Below are positions 47,990-57,283 of a DNA stretch of 64,000 nt, one piece after another. The number at the start of each line of letters is the position of its first letter. Positions within the stretch are counted from its first letter, which is position 1. The DNA comes from Leptospira perdikensis (lineage in GTDB: Bacteria; Spirochaetota; Leptospiria; Leptospirales; Leptospiraceae): contig NZ_RQGA01000014.1 of the NCBI RefSeq assembly GCF_004769575.1, positions 744,001 to 808,000 on the forward strand. The letters are read 5' to 3'. The notes beneath the pieces are model-generated. The model was not told where the DNA came from. It saw only the letters and a program-made list of their open reading frames with translations, and did not search any database. The translations under genes were made by a program, and so were the position numbers.

Positions 47990-48154
47990 TTACTTAATGT
48001 CTCTAGCTCTTGTTTTGAATGACTCATCCAATTTTGGCTTTTTAGAAGGTTTTGGTTCTTCCACAACTGGTGTTTGTTTAACTTCTTCAGAGGCACAGTT
48101 AATCATAAATACAGCCAAAAAAGCAATGATCAGCATAGACGAAATTTTTTTCAT
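47990..48154 (-). CDS. Small lipoprotein (54 aa)
   Basis: An ATG at 48154 is preceded by a strong AAGGAG 7 nt upstream and opens 54 codons ending in TAA at 47990. The N-terminal MKK is followed by a hydrophobic stretch and lipobox MINC (Cys20). The mature part is 35 residues, rich in Lys, Pro and Glu (EEPKPSKKPKLDE). An intrinsic terminator follows, so this is a monocistronic small gene. It is divergent from tmk. Function is unknown; it may be a membrane-tethered linker peptide. Confidence 0.85.
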   Translation of the reverse strand: MKKISSMLIIAFLAVFMINCASEEVKQTPVVEEPKPSKKPKLDESFKTRARDIK

Positions 48155-48233
48155 GTTTTTGCTCCTTAGACTAAATTGTCGAGTTTAGTAAATAAGTCGA
48201 GGAAAAAACGACCATTCTTATAATGGAGGGGAT

Positions 48234-48842
48234 ATGCCAAAAAATAATCAGTTCTTTGTCTTTGAAGGGATCGATGGTTCAGGGAAAACCACAGTCTCTC
48301 GTTTGGTTTCCGAAACACTACTCACAAAATCCATTCCTAATCTCTGGCATAGAGAACCCACTGACAGTGTACACGGAAAAAAAATCAGAGAGTTCTTAAA
48401 CGGGAAACTCAAACTTTCAAAAGAGGAACAAATTGAAGTTTTTATTGCCGATCGCGAATGTTCTGTGAATGAAGTCATCTTACCAACGTTAAAGAATGGC
48501 AAATCGATTGTACAAGATAGATATTATTTTTCCACTGCAGCATACCAAGGTAGAGATGAGGAACATGCTGCTGACATTTTGTACAAAAATGAAGACAAAG
48601 GATTTCCTGAACCCAATCGTGTTTACTTTTTAGATTTGTCTCCCGAAGAAGCTCATGAACGTAGAACCACTCGTTCTGATGCCAAAGAGGTGTTTGATGT
48701 TGATTCAGAACAAATTCGTATCTATCAAAACTATTTGGCAATCTTACCAGAATCCACAATATTTGTGGATGCAACGGCGGACCTAGACGAAGTGGTTGCT
48801 TTTTGTGTGCAGGATATACTTAAGTCACTTGGAATTGAGTGA
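48234..48842 (+). CDS. tmk: Thymidylate kinase
   Basis: A 202-residue enzyme phosphorylating dTMP to dTDP. The P-loop is FEGIDGSGKTT near the start, the DRY-type motif is VQDRYYFSTAAYQG, and a LID region with Arg residues (EEAHERRTTRSDA) follows. GGAGGGG lies just before the ATG. Its 3' end overlaps the convergent methyltransferase gene by 18 bases. Confidence 0.93.
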   Translation: MPKNNQFFVFEGIDGSGKTTVSRLVSETLLTKSIPNLWHREPTDSVHGKKIREFLNGKLKLSKEEQIEVFIADRECSVNEVILPTLKNGKSIVQDRYYFSTAAYQGRDEEHAADILYKNEDKGFPEPNRVYFLDLSPEEAHERRTTRSDAKEVFDVDSEQIRIYQNYLAILPESTIFVDATADLDEVVAFCVQDILKSLGIE

Positions 48843-49724
48843 TTCTTTTCGTACCATATACACCATCATGTCCCCTAACTGAAACCATTTCACTACACGG
48901 TCCATCACCCATTTCCGGAGTTTGAAAAATACACTAGCTCCGGGACGTGCAGTCATCCCACTTCCATAAGTAAAAGAAACGGGTTTTCTATACCCCAAAT
49001 CCAAAAGTAGTTGTTTCAACCCTCGATAGGAATAATAATACAGATGTTCTGGAACATTCAAATACCGCCAAGCAAGCCCTGCTAGTTTAGCAAGAAGGCC
49101 ATAACGACAAGTCGAAAGGATGAGCACTCCCCCTGGTTTCAAATGGTTCTGAATCTTTGCCAAAGTTTCTTTGGGTTGGTGTAAATGTTCTATGGTAGCC
49201 CAAAGAGTGATTACATCAAATTTGTTTTGAAACTTTGGATCCCAAGAAAGAAAGTTCTCTTGGAAGATATTTAAATGTAAGGTTTCGCGTGCAAAACGAA
49301 CTGGGCCGTCAGCAATTTCAATTCCATACGCATCATAACCCCGATCCTTTTGGTAAGCCACAAAGTAACCAGCCGCACAACCAATGTCCAAAGAGGAAAG
49401 TTTTTCTCCAGATGACAAGGAAGAGAGACGTTCTCTTTCCCAAGAAAAAAAATCCAAATCATTTAGATTGAGTTGAAATACCCTGGAGATCTCTGTCCTT
49501 AGTTTGTCGGAATAATAATTGTCATACCCACGTTCCGTTCTCTGGGTAAAATAAGAATCGTCATAATACTTTTTAACCGAAAGGAAATCGGGTTGTGGAT
49601 TCACTTGGACAAGTCCACAAAACTCACAAGATACGATAGCAAAGGATTCCCCAAGTGGGCTTTCTTTGGTAAAAATAGGACGGAAGCGGTTTTGTCCGCA
49701 GGTATTACAAGGAATTAGTTCCAC
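48825..49724 (-). CDS. Class I SAM-dependent methyltransferase with N-terminal zinc ribbon
   Basis: A 299-residue protein. The N-terminal CNTCG ... CEFCG (two C-x2-C pairs, about residues 6-36) looks like a zinc ribbon. The Rossmann methyltransferase domain has motif I LDIGCAAGYFVAYQ and the post-motif TLWATIEHLHQP, with an LKPGGVLILST strand. This layout is common in methyltransferases acting on sugars or lipids, but the substrate is unknown. It begins 7 nt after znuB, so it is probably cotranscribed with the metal-uptake genes. Confidence 0.85.
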   Translation of the reverse strand: MELIPCNTCGQNRFRPIFTKESPLGESFAIVSCEFCGLVQVNPQPDFLSVKKYYDDSYFTQRTERGYDNYYSDKLRTEISRVFQLNLNDLDFFSWERERLSSLSSGEKLSSLDIGCAAGYFVAYQKDRGYDAYGIEIADGPVRFARETLHLNIFQENFLSWDPKFQNKFDVITLWATIEHLHQPKETLAKIQNHLKPGGVLILSTCRYGLLAKLAGLAWRYLNVPEHLYYYSYRGLKQLLLDLGYRKPVSFTYGSGMTARPGASVFFKLRKWVMDRVVKWFQLGDMMVYMVRKESLNSK

Positions 49725-49731
49725 AGAATAT

Positions 49732-50586
49732 CTATCGGACAGATTTGGAAAAAACGGAAGTAGTTAGGAAGCGGATCAAGTGGAGAAAAAAAGCCAAAAC
49801 ACAAAGTACGAGGATGATACTAGAAGATGTGGGAAAATAAATCAAATCACCATTACGTTCGAATCCGATGAGGGAAATTAAAAATCCAGAGAGGGTGGCA
49901 AAAACAGAAAATAAAACACAAACAAGGGTGAGAAGTTTCAAAGAACGAATGAGAGGAAGTAAAGCGAAGACTGGTAATATCAAATGAGCAATGCTATAAA
50001 AAGTTCCGAGTAAATTTACCGCCACAGTAAGCGAGGCCGCAAGGATGATATAAAATAAGAGGTCAAAAGGAAGAGGATTCCCGACTTGGATTTTATATTC
50101 GTCCCGATCAAAACTAATAAAAAGAAACCTTCTAAAAAAACTCAAGTACAGTATAAAAAAGAAAACAGCAATATAAAGACCAAATGAATCGGCTCGTACT
50201 TGTGAAGTTAAAATATCCCCAAAAAAAGCAGCCATCAAATGATTTTGTACATTCCCACCAAGGGCCAACATCAACTGCGAAGCCGCAGAAAAAAATACAA
50301 AAAGAATACCGAGGATCACTTCTTCTTTCATTCCAGGAAGTTTTCTAACATACAAAAGAGGAAATACCAATACACAAGAAAACATTACGGGGAAAATTTC
50401 ACCGGGCCATTCCATAAACAAGGATAAGGCGACAGAAAAAGTAACCGCTTGGGAAAGTGTAACTCCAAAGAATGTCATTCCTCGTAATACAATTAAAATT
50501 CCAAGAACCGATAGGAGAGCCCCAACTAGGCTACCCACTACCATTTGGGGTAAAAACAAAGTCCAATTCGAAAGTATATTAGTCAT
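49732..50586 (-). CDS. znuB: ABC transporter permease, ZnuB type
   Basis: A 284-residue inner-membrane permease of the zinc/manganese ABC-3 family with about eight helices. It begins with the usual QMVVGSLVGALLSVLGILIVLRGMTFFGVTLSQA block. The start is set at the ATG at 50586, overlapping znuC by 8 nt; a GTG at 50616 would add ten residues. It works with the ATPase and binding protein encoded just upstream. Confidence 0.9.
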   Translation of the reverse strand: MTNILSNWTLFLPQMVVGSLVGALLSVLGILIVLRGMTFFGVTLSQAVTFSVALSLFMEWPGEIFPVMFSCVLVFPLLYVRKLPGMKEEVILGILFVFFSAASQLMLALGGNVQNHLMAAFFGDILTSQVRADSFGLYIAVFFFILYLSFFRRFLFISFDRDEYKIQVGNPLPFDLLFYIILAASLTVAVNLLGTFYSIAHLILPVFALLPLIRSLKLLTLVCVLFSVFATLSGFLISLIGFERNGDLIYFPTSSSIILVLCVLAFFLHLIRFLTTSVFSKSVR

Positions 50587-51292
50587 GATGGTGGCAGTTT
50601 GGAGGTCTTTCTCCACTGGTAATATTGTAGAGTTTTCCTTCGTCTATTTCAAAAATTTCATCAAACCCAAAACCCCAATCATGTTCCAAACTATGAGTGA
50701 TAAAAAATAAAGATCTGTTTCCGTCTTTTAAGTATTCGGATAAAACCGTCTGAAACAGTTCTCTCGCATTATGATCCAAAGAGTCCATAGGTTCATCTAA
50801 AAAAATCAAATTGGCTTTAGTGAGGAGAGATCGTAAAATAAGAACTTTTTGTAATTGTCCCCCACTACAAAGGGAAATTTGTTTTTTTAAATAAGAACTA
50901 ACACCTGTTCTTTCAATGAGCGCCATATCTTCCGGAGAAAATTTCTTTTTCGGAAAAAAACTAAGCCCAATGTTCTTTGGCATAAGTAACACATCTTGCA
51001 CACGTAATGGAAATTCCAAAGACATTCGTTTGGCTTGAGGTACGTAGGAAGTTGTGATCTCTTTTGAGAAAGAAATGGAACCAGAAAGTGGTGGCAAAAG
51101 ATCTGTTAAGGTTCGAAATAATGTGGTTTTCCCAGCACCATTCCCACCAACAAGGGCATAGGTTTTGCCGGGATGAATGTGTAAATGGATATCGGAGACA
51201 ACAGGAAATTCCTTCCGGTAACCCACACTCAAATGTTCTGTATGGATAAAAGTTGAAGGGAGATTGGTATTATTTAGTTCTGTCGCTTGCAT
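50579..51292 (-). CDS. znuC: Metal ABC transporter ATP-binding protein, ZnuC type
   Basis: A 237-residue ATPase. Walker A is LVGGNGAGKTT, the signature is SLCSGGQLQKVLILRSL, Walker B is LIFLDEPMDSLD, and the switch His is in FFITHSLEHD. Its C-terminus has an unusual end, NCHHHD, with three His residues that could bind metal. It overlaps znuA by 23 nt and znuB by 8 nt. Confidence 0.92.
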   Translation of the reverse strand: MQATELNNTNLPSTFIHTEHLSVGYRKEFPVVSDIHLHIHPGKTYALVGGNGAGKTTLFRTLTDLLPPLSGSISFSKEITTSYVPQAKRMSLEFPLRVQDVLLMPKNIGLSFFPKKKFSPEDMALIERTGVSSYLKKQISLCSGGQLQKVLILRSLLTKANLIFLDEPMDSLDHNARELFQTVLSEYLKDGNRSLFFITHSLEHDWGFGFDEIFEIDEGKLYNITSGERPPNCHHHD

Positions 51293-52214
51293 CTCGTATT
51301 TTTTGTAACATCAACCTAAGGGTGTCCTCGTAAGAAACAGCCTCAGGTGAACCTCCCACAGAGACCGGCAATGTGACAACCACAGAACCTGGAACCTTAG
51401 AAGATACATACTCTGCATACTTTGGATTGTGATAGGGTCCAATCAAGATAATTTTTATCTTTTCCGCTGTCATATAACTAATGACCTGGTCCATATAACG
51501 AACAGAAGGTGGAACGCCGGGGCGTTCTTCTATGGTTAAGTTGGCATTAAATTTAAATCGAGAAGCCAAATACACAAATTGATCGTGAAAAACGGCAACT
51601 TTTAACCCAAAGTATGGTTCCATTTTTTTCATTTCTTCTTTTGTCAATTGGACAAGTTTCTTTTTGAAAGTATTAAAATTACTTTCATAGTATTCCCCGT
51701 TCAAAGGATCCACACGAGTCAGAGCATTTTTAATATTTTGGGCCATTTGGATGGCATTGATCGGATCATTCCAATAATGCGGGTTTCCATAGATATGCAT
51801 ATCTCCCATGGAACGATCCATCATCACCGTTGGTTCCCCAAGAATTTTTACTCCAAAGGAAGTATCACAATACCCCGGTTGGCCTTTTTGAATTTTGATA
51901 TTACGAGATTGTTGTTGGAGGTATGGAATCCAACCAATCTCTAAATCAAGGCCAATCACACAAAGTACATCAGCTTCACTCAGTTTGACGAGAAAGTCGG
52001 GCCTTGTCATCACAAAGTGTGGGTCATCAGTTCCTCGAATCATTCCAGAAACGTCGGCCCGGTCCCCTGCAATTTGTTCGGCAATGTATTTGATATCGGG
52101 AAGACTTGTGACAAGTGAAACTTTAGCCGAAAGAGTTGGTGCAAAAAAGATCGAAAGAAAAAAACTATAGAGGAAAAATGTGGATCTTTGTTTGGAAAAC
52201 ATTGTCTGTAACAT
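51270..52214 (-). CDS. znuA: Metal ABC transporter substrate-binding protein, ZnuA type
   Basis: A 314-residue periplasmic binding protein of the cluster A-I (TroA/ZnuA) family. The signal peptide probably ends after TLSA (residue 30) and has no lipobox. Candidate ligands are His66 (DDPHFV), His146 (NPHYWNDP), His210 (VFHDQF) and possibly His262 (GPYHNP), where many homologues have Asp or Glu. It lacks the His-rich loop of enterobacterial ZnuA, so zinc versus manganese cannot be settled from the protein alone. AAGG lies 6-7 nt before the ATG. Confidence 0.92.
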   Translation of the reverse strand: MLQTMFSKQRSTFFLYSFFLSIFFAPTLSAKVSLVTSLPDIKYIAEQIAGDRADVSGMIRGTDDPHFVMTRPDFLVKLSEADVLCVIGLDLEIGWIPYLQQQSRNIKIQKGQPGYCDTSFGVKILGEPTVMMDRSMGDMHIYGNPHYWNDPINAIQMAQNIKNALTRVDPLNGEYYESNFNTFKKKLVQLTKEEMKKMEPYFGLKVAVFHDQFVYLASRFKFNANLTIEERPGVPPSVRYMDQVISYMTAEKIKIILIGPYHNPKYAEYVSSKVPGSVVVTLPVSVGGSPEAVSYEDTLRLMLQKIRDASDRTK

Positions 52215-52229
52215 AACTTACCTTTTGTC

Positions 52230-53582
52230 CTAATAACTATGAGCCGGGTGTGAGCCGAGAACGGCAACTGTTTGGATATAAAACCGATACTCTCTGGTTT
52301 CTTCATCTGAGATACGCGAGTAGTCCTGGATGTACCGTCTTTCGATTGATCCTCTTACCTTTCCAAATTCAGAACTATGGAAAGTCATTTGGAAAGATTG
52401 CGCTTCTATTGCATTTTTTGCAGGATCTCCATTTTTATCAACCAGAGACTTATCTGTAAAATAATCATAACGAAAACCCACGGACCATAATTGGTGGAAT
52501 TTAAAATCAAGAAAAACATATGAACCCCACTGGTCTTTGGTTGGGGATTTGAATTTTTGAAAGGTCACCGGATCCATACTAGAAGGAAACACTTCTTGTT
52601 GGTACCAAGCCTCTCCCATTAACATAATCTCACTTAAATTAGACCGGTTCCAACGAAGGACTGCATCGGCCCCATAAAGTAATCTTTGGTTTTTCCTTTC
52701 TGTAGTAGGTTCAAAACGAATCCCCGAAAACCCAAACTGGGTTCCCCAGTTGTTTCCAAAATAATAAAAATGTTTTAAGTGGGCATAAAGCAGTGGATTG
52801 TTTTTTTGAACACCGGCATCGTGAGAATGCCCCCATTTCCTTCCATTGGTAGCACCGAGTACAAGTTCTTGTGTAATCCACTTCCAAGGGAAAAGAATAC
52901 TAAATTCAGCACCTGTATCAATGGCTGATTCCCAACCGATAAATTTTTCATGAACTATCGGTGTCATAGTAAAGGCACGATCATGGGCATGGATTTTATT
53001 TAACCGACCCACATCAATAAACATCTGGCCGGCTTTCAGTGACGTATTAAATGGTAAAAAAGGAAACTGAACCCAAGCTTCGTGGACTTCAAAAAAATAC
53101 TTACCATTTTCACCGTGTGCTGCTCCAATAAAATTAGCGCGCATCCACTGATCAACAGCACCGTTGAACCCAAATTCGGCGGTGCGGATGTCGAGTTGGT
53201 TATCAATTCGTTCACCTGTTCCTCTTGGTTTGTTTCGGTCCCAAGCTCCAACAATATCAAGGGCTGCATAAGCATCCATCATGAGGTTTTGTGCAGAACG
53301 ATTGATTTGTTGGTTGGATTGAACGGGAGATGTGATTCCACGACTTCCTTCGGTTCCTTTTTCTCGTTTTTCTTGTTCTTGGAGATCTTTTTCTAAATCC
53401 GCTTCCCAATCAGCACTGGGATCTTTTGACTTAGAAGAAGTATTCGCATTTTTTTTGTTAGCTGGCTCTTTATCTTCTAATTCTTTTTCCCATTCCGAAG
53501 TTTGGGCAAACAAAATTACAGAAAATAAAAGGGGGAGGATCACTCCCCCCTTTTTGATTTTAGAAAAACGATTTGGTTTCAC
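52230..53582 (-). CDS. Predicted outer-membrane beta-barrel protein of the metal-uptake operon
   Basis: A 450-residue protein with a signal peptide (cleaved near LFAQT), a charged Glu/Lys-rich linker (about residues 28-80) and a long amphipathic beta-strand region with many aromatic residues, ending in a terminal Tyr as outer-membrane barrels often do. Several His residues are scattered through the barrel (HAHDRAF, WGHSHDAG). It lies 15 nt upstream of znuA and 21 nt downstream of a lipoprotein gene. It is inferred to be the outer-membrane entry for the metal. Confidence 0.83.
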   Translation of the reverse strand: MKPNRFSKIKKGGVILPLLFSVILFAQTSEWEKELEDKEPANKKNANTSSKSKDPSADWEADLEKDLQEQEKREKGTEGSRGITSPVQSNQQINRSAQNLMMDAYAALDIVGAWDRNKPRGTGERIDNQLDIRTAEFGFNGAVDQWMRANFIGAAHGENGKYFFEVHEAWVQFPFLPFNTSLKAGQMFIDVGRLNKIHAHDRAFTMTPIVHEKFIGWESAIDTGAEFSILFPWKWITQELVLGATNGRKWGHSHDAGVQKNNPLLYAHLKHFYYFGNNWGTQFGFSGIRFEPTTERKNQRLLYGADAVLRWNRSNLSEIMLMGEAWYQQEVFPSSMDPVTFQKFKSPTKDQWGSYVFLDFKFHQLWSVGFRYDYFTDKSLVDKNGDPAKNAIEAQSFQMTFHSSEFGKVRGSIERRYIQDYSRISDEETREYRFYIQTVAVLGSHPAHSY

Positions 53583-53603
53583 TTGTAGTATTTCTTATGG
53601 AAT

Positions 53604-54347
53604 CTATTGAAAGGAACCTGAGGTTCCAATGTTACTAGAATAGATTGTGATCGATTTTATAGTTGCCTTATTGATTCGCAATCCAATTCTATCGCCTCCA
53701 AAATCGGCAGAAACTCCATCTTCCTCAAATTGGTAGGTCCCACGGTTTGCCGAAGAACAAGAAGATTCCCAACCAAATACATGGGCATTCCCACTCTCTT
53801 GGTGGACTTCTAAACATAATGTCTTTTCTGCGGATACAGAAGAGGACCAAGTCCGAGGAGTGTTTAACGCAGAGTTTGAACCATTAGAAGCAATTTTATT
53901 CACAGTTGTGGGTAAAATATGAAAGCCTGGCCCACCTAAGTTTGTTGTGGAAGGAAGGATGGCATCTACACTAGAATCACCTTGAGAAAGCACGTAAACA
54001 ATCTCAATACTTGCTTTTTTATCTCCACCAAGGCTCGATAAACTAGAAGAAGTTGTATAAACAGTTGAGTTAGATCCAGTGCCTACAAGTCCACCACTGA
54101 GGGAAACAGAAGAAGAAGTAAATCCACTCGCAGCAAGGGCGGCATTGGCATCTCCACGACAAACGGTGAAGTCAATCTTTCGACCACTTGTTGGCGCCGA
54201 TACATTGGTAATCGTACAACCTGCATTTAAAAGGAGAGCAAATAGTGCATCGTTATTATCCTTCTCATCTTTCGATTGAAAGAGCTCAGCACAATTCATA
54301 ACAGAGAGAAGGATGGTAGAAAACAGAAAAAGTTTGGCAAATTTCAT
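53604..54347 (-). CDS. Lipoprotein, first gene of the metal-uptake operon
   Basis: A 247-residue lipoprotein with lipobox VMNC (Cys19), then a short charged stretch and a Ser/Gly/Thr-rich beta region (SSSVSLSGGLVGTGSNS) with two Cys pairs further on. The ATG at 54347 has GAGG 5 nt upstream. A longer open frame to 54404 would cross the operator and was rejected. The family is not recognised. Position suggests a surface or periplasmic partner of the barrel protein. Confidence 0.82.
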   Translation of the reverse strand: MKFAKLFLFSTILLSVMNCAELFQSKDEKDNNDALFALLLNAGCTITNVSAPTSGRKIDFTVCRGDANAALAASGFTSSSVSLSGGLVGTGSNSTVYTTSSSLSSLGGDKKASIEIVYVLSQGDSSVDAILPSTTNLGGPGFHILPTTVNKIASNGSNSALNTPRTWSSSVSAEKTLCLEVHQESGNAHVFGWESSCSSANRGTYQFEEDGVSADFGGDRIGLRINKATIKSITIYSSNIGTSGSFQ

Positions 54348-54367
54348 AAATACCTCTGTGGGACAAT

Positions 54368-54390
54368 CATTTGCAACACTGTTGCAAATG
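54368..54390. promoter_or_regulatory. Candidate Zur-type operator of the metal-uptake operon
   Basis: A perfect 23-bp palindrome: arms CATTTGCAA and TTGCAAATG around CACTG, which is itself symmetric except for the central base. It sits 20 bases upstream of the lipoprotein ATG. The core TGCAA-N5-TTGCA recurs twice before the COG0523 gene. An overlapping imperfect copy (TGCAA-CCACG-TTTCA) follows at 54389-54403. The repeat is seen; assignment to a zinc-sensing Fur-family repressor is inference. Confidence 0.7.
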
Positions 54391-54400
54391 CAACCACGTT

Positions 54401-55339
54401 TCATTTAAAAAATCGGTTTTCTGCGTTCCGGTAGAGGATTTTTTGTTTGGCTAAATCGCTGATGGGTAGATCCAAAAACCGGGATATCGGGTGATTTAAG
54501 TTGTAAGGAATGTTCGGAAAGTCAGATCCGAAGTAAATTTGGTTTTGGTACCTCTCCAAATACGGAATGGCAGAATCTACATCCAAAACTTTCCCCGTGG
54601 CAAGGAAATCCACAAATACCATTGTTGTATCTAGTGCCAAGTTAGGATAACTATCAAGTAACGAAGCATAGGCGGAGATTTCATCGGCTCCCATATGAGC
54701 CACAATCACTTCCAATTTAGGGTAGGTTTCTAAAAAAGGTTTAAAAAATTGGATCCCTGTAAATTCTCCTGGTAGTGGTGCTGTTCCCGTATGAATGAGA
54801 ATAGGAATTTGTTTTTCTTGTAAATAAAGGAAAGTATCAGTGAGCTCTGGAGAATTCAAATTGAGTTTGGAAACTTCACAGTGGAGTTTAAACCCAAGAA
54901 ACCCGTATTCCTCCACTGCCTTTTTTACATAGGTAAGAACACCCTCTTCTGGATAAAAGGTTCCAAAGGGAATGGCACCTTTCCAATTCTTGTAATTGGC
55001 ATAGGTCCAATCATTTAAAGAGGAAGCCATTTCCGCTTTATGAGCATAGTTTAATGTAGTAAACCTTTGAATTCCATTGTGATGAAGGCGTTCGACCCGT
55101 TCGGCTTCTGACAACCGGTAACCAATGGCCCAGTTCACATTGTCAAACCATCGCCAAATTAGTTTCATTATGGTCTCTGGAAAAAAATGGGTATGGATGT
55201 CGAAAATATAAGGAATTCCTAAATCACGAATGCGTTTTAAGTGTTCGGGAGTTTCTGAATCTAAAATGGGAGGAAGAGTTTCTCCCCTCCAAGGGAAGGG
55301 AGAAGAGAGACGAATGTCTGGTTTGTTGGAAGACTCCAC
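54401..55339 (-). CDS. Amidohydrolase-family (TIM-barrel) protein
   Basis: About 312 residues of the amidohydrolase-2 type. Metal-ligand motifs are FDIHTHFFPE, FKLHCEV, ILIHTGTAP and the late Asp in YFGSDFPN. Likely a hydrolase or decarboxylase; the substrate is unknown. The frame is open to 55432, inside the upstream gene. The GTG at 55339 has a strong purine-rich site (AAGGGGAAGG) directly before it and is chosen; an ATG at 55357 is the alternative. It follows the acyl-CoA dehydrogenase gene. Confidence 0.82.
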   Translation of the reverse strand: MESSNKPDIRLSSPFPWRGETLPPILDSETPEHLKRIRDLGIPYIFDIHTHFFPETIMKLIWRWFDNVNWAIGYRLSEAERVERLHHNGIQRFTTLNYAHKAEMASSLNDWTYANYKNWKGAIPFGTFYPEEGVLTYVKKAVEEYGFLGFKLHCEVSKLNLNSPELTDTFLYLQEKQIPILIHTGTAPLPGEFTGIQFFKPFLETYPKLEVIVAHMGADEISAYASLLDSYPNLALDTTMVFVDFLATGKVLDVDSAIPYLERYQNQIYFGSDFPNIPYNLNHPISRFLDLPISDLAKQKILYRNAENRFFK

Positions 55340-55400
55340 ACCTTCCCCTTCTCCCATAAAACATGCGTAACAGGGAAGAAGAGGATTTTGGTTTGCCGAT

Positions 55401-57158
55401 TTATGCAGTGACTGGTGTTTTTTTCTTTCCACGAATCTTTGTTAGGTTCGAAGCTAAAATTGCCGAACTGTCAAGAATATAAGAATCAGTGATCGATTTA
55501 CGATAGTTTCTTCTTTCTACCTTAGAACGACCAATACTTCTTTCGAGTAACAAACTATTGTGGAAACGAGCCGCTGATTCCACCACTTCAAATGCCAACT
55601 CTTCACGCAGTGGAGTGGATTCGATTTCCGAAAACTCAGCCACAACCGTTTCAAATTGTTTGAAAAGATCGTTTAGACCTTGGCTGGATGCAAACGTTGC
55701 CATTTCTGATTTTAAGTATTCACGGTAAATTCCCGTTTCCGTCATACCAGAAACAATCCCACCAATACAAGCTACTGTTTGGAGTTGGGTGGTTCCTTCG
55801 TAGATATTAGTGATTCGCACATCACGGTAAAGTCTTGCTACATCATAATCTTCGGTGTATCCCGATCCACCATGGATTTGCATTGCGTCATAAGCCACAA
55901 GGTTTGCCATTTCGGTAATGTAGTATTTAGAAAGCGGAGTGAAAAGAGAGGCAAGTTTTTCCCACTTTTTGAAGGTTTCATCTTTTTTGATGTCCTTCTC
56001 TGATAAGCCTTTCATCTTTCCTCGTTCTTCTTTCCAACGATACTGGTCGACTGCGAAACTTGCTTCGTACAAAATACAACGCATAGCAGCCACTTCACGT
56101 TCCATTCTTTCCAACATCTTTTTTACTGCAGTGATGTTGTTGATGGTTCTACCAAACTGAACTCTTTCTTCTGCATACTTTTTACCTTCAAAATAAGCAG
56201 CAGTGGCAATCCCCATCGCTTGGGCAGCAATGTTGAGTCGTGCTTGGTTCATCATGGCCATGGAATATTTCACAAGACCTTTGCCTTCGTCACCAATCAG
56301 AATTCCTGGACTGTTCTCAAAAACCACTTCACAAGTAGGAGAACAATGAAGTCCCATTTTCTTTTCAATAGAAGCTACAAATACATCTTTAGAGTGAACT
56401 AAAAAGAAGGAAAGTCCACGAGCACCACTAGTGGTTGTTCCCGTTCTTGCAAGAGTGAGGATGATGGAAGGAGCGTTACCAAATCCACAAGCATGAGTGA
56501 TGAATCGTTTGGTTCCTGTGATTTTCCAAGTTCCGTCCTCACCTTTAACAGCTTTGGTTTGTAAGTTAGGGAGGTCTGAACCGTAGTTAGGTTCTGTCAG
56601 AGCCATCGCACCACAAAGTTCTCCGGATGCCATCTTAGGAACAAATTCGTGAATCATTTCTTCGGTTCCAAATCGTTCTACAGTTTCTGCAAGGTTCATA
56701 CAACCAAGAGTGATGGCGAGTGACCCGTCTCCACGAGAAACACATTCAGATAACATCGATTGTACGACAGAAGGTAACCCGAGTCCACCGTAATGTCTAT
56801 GGATTCCGTAAGGAAGTAGTCCCGCTGATTTGATTTTTTCCACTACATCCAACATGGATTTAGGAAATCCGACTTGGCCGTCTTTGTATTTGAGGCCTTC
56901 TTCATCCATTTGTTTGGCGATTTGGGAAATGTCATTTCCGGCAATGTCTCCACCTGCTTCTAAAGTAGAGCGGTAGAATTCGATGGCATCTTCATAGTTT
57001 CCAGGAGCGAAAGTCAGTTCTTCCTTTCCCGATTTTTGGTATTCTGCAAAGTCTTCAAAACCTTGTTCGTATTGGTCTACCACCTCATTCCAAGGTGTGA
57101 GGGAATCAAAATGATCAATTAGGTCATCGTTATCGTTAAAATAGTTATTCGAAATCAT
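55401..57158 (-). CDS. Acyl-CoA dehydrogenase
   Basis: A 585-residue FAD enzyme of fatty-acid beta-oxidation. Features are the FAD-binding [18 protein letters not shown] block, [21 protein letters not shown], and the catalytic Glu in [33 protein letters not shown] is conserved. It has an extra N-terminal region of about 60 residues and a C-terminal extension, as in the longer bacterial ACADs. AGGAG lies 9 nt upstream of the ATG. Confidence 0.93.
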   Translation of the reverse strand: MISNNYFNDNDDLIDHFDSLTPWNEVVDQYEQGFEDFAEYQKSGKEELTFAPGNYEDAIEFYRSTLEAGGDIAGNDISQIAKQMDEEGLKYKDGQVGFPKSMLDVVEKIKSAGLLPYGIHRHYGGLGLPSVVQSMLSECVSRGDGSLAITLGCMNLAETVERFGTEEMIHEFVPKMASGELCGAMALTEPNYGSDLPNLQTKAVKGEDGTWKITGTKRFITHACGFGNAPSIILTLARTGTTTSGARGLSFFLVHSKDVFVASIEKKMGLHCSPTCEVVFENSPGILIGDEGKGLVKYSMAMMNQARLNIAAQAMGIATAAYFEGKKYAEERVQFGRTINNITAVKKMLERMEREVAAMRCILYEASFAVDQYRWKEERGKMKGLSEKDIKKDETFKKWEKLASLFTPLSKYYITEMANLVAYDAMQIHGGSGYTEDYDVARLYRDVRITNIYEGTTQLQTVACIGGIVSGMTETGIYREYLKSEMATFASSQGLNDLFKQFETVVAEFSEIESTPLREELAFEVVESAARFHNSLLLERSIGRSKVERRNYRKSITDSYILDSSAILASNLTKIRGKKKTPVTA

Positions 57159-57283
57159 AGAGTCGGCTCCTAAATAGGACTTTCACTCAATGATCCAAGT
57201 GGGGAGAAGAATTACAAATAGTTTTCCCATTCCATGGTCTGAACGAAATGGGGAGGTGTTAAGTTAATGGTGTTAGACAAGGA

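Noticed and set aside
54348..54404. 19-residue N-terminal extension of the operon lipoprotein
   Set aside because: It would place the palindromic operator inside the gene and bury the signal peptide; the ATG at 54347 has GAGG upstream.
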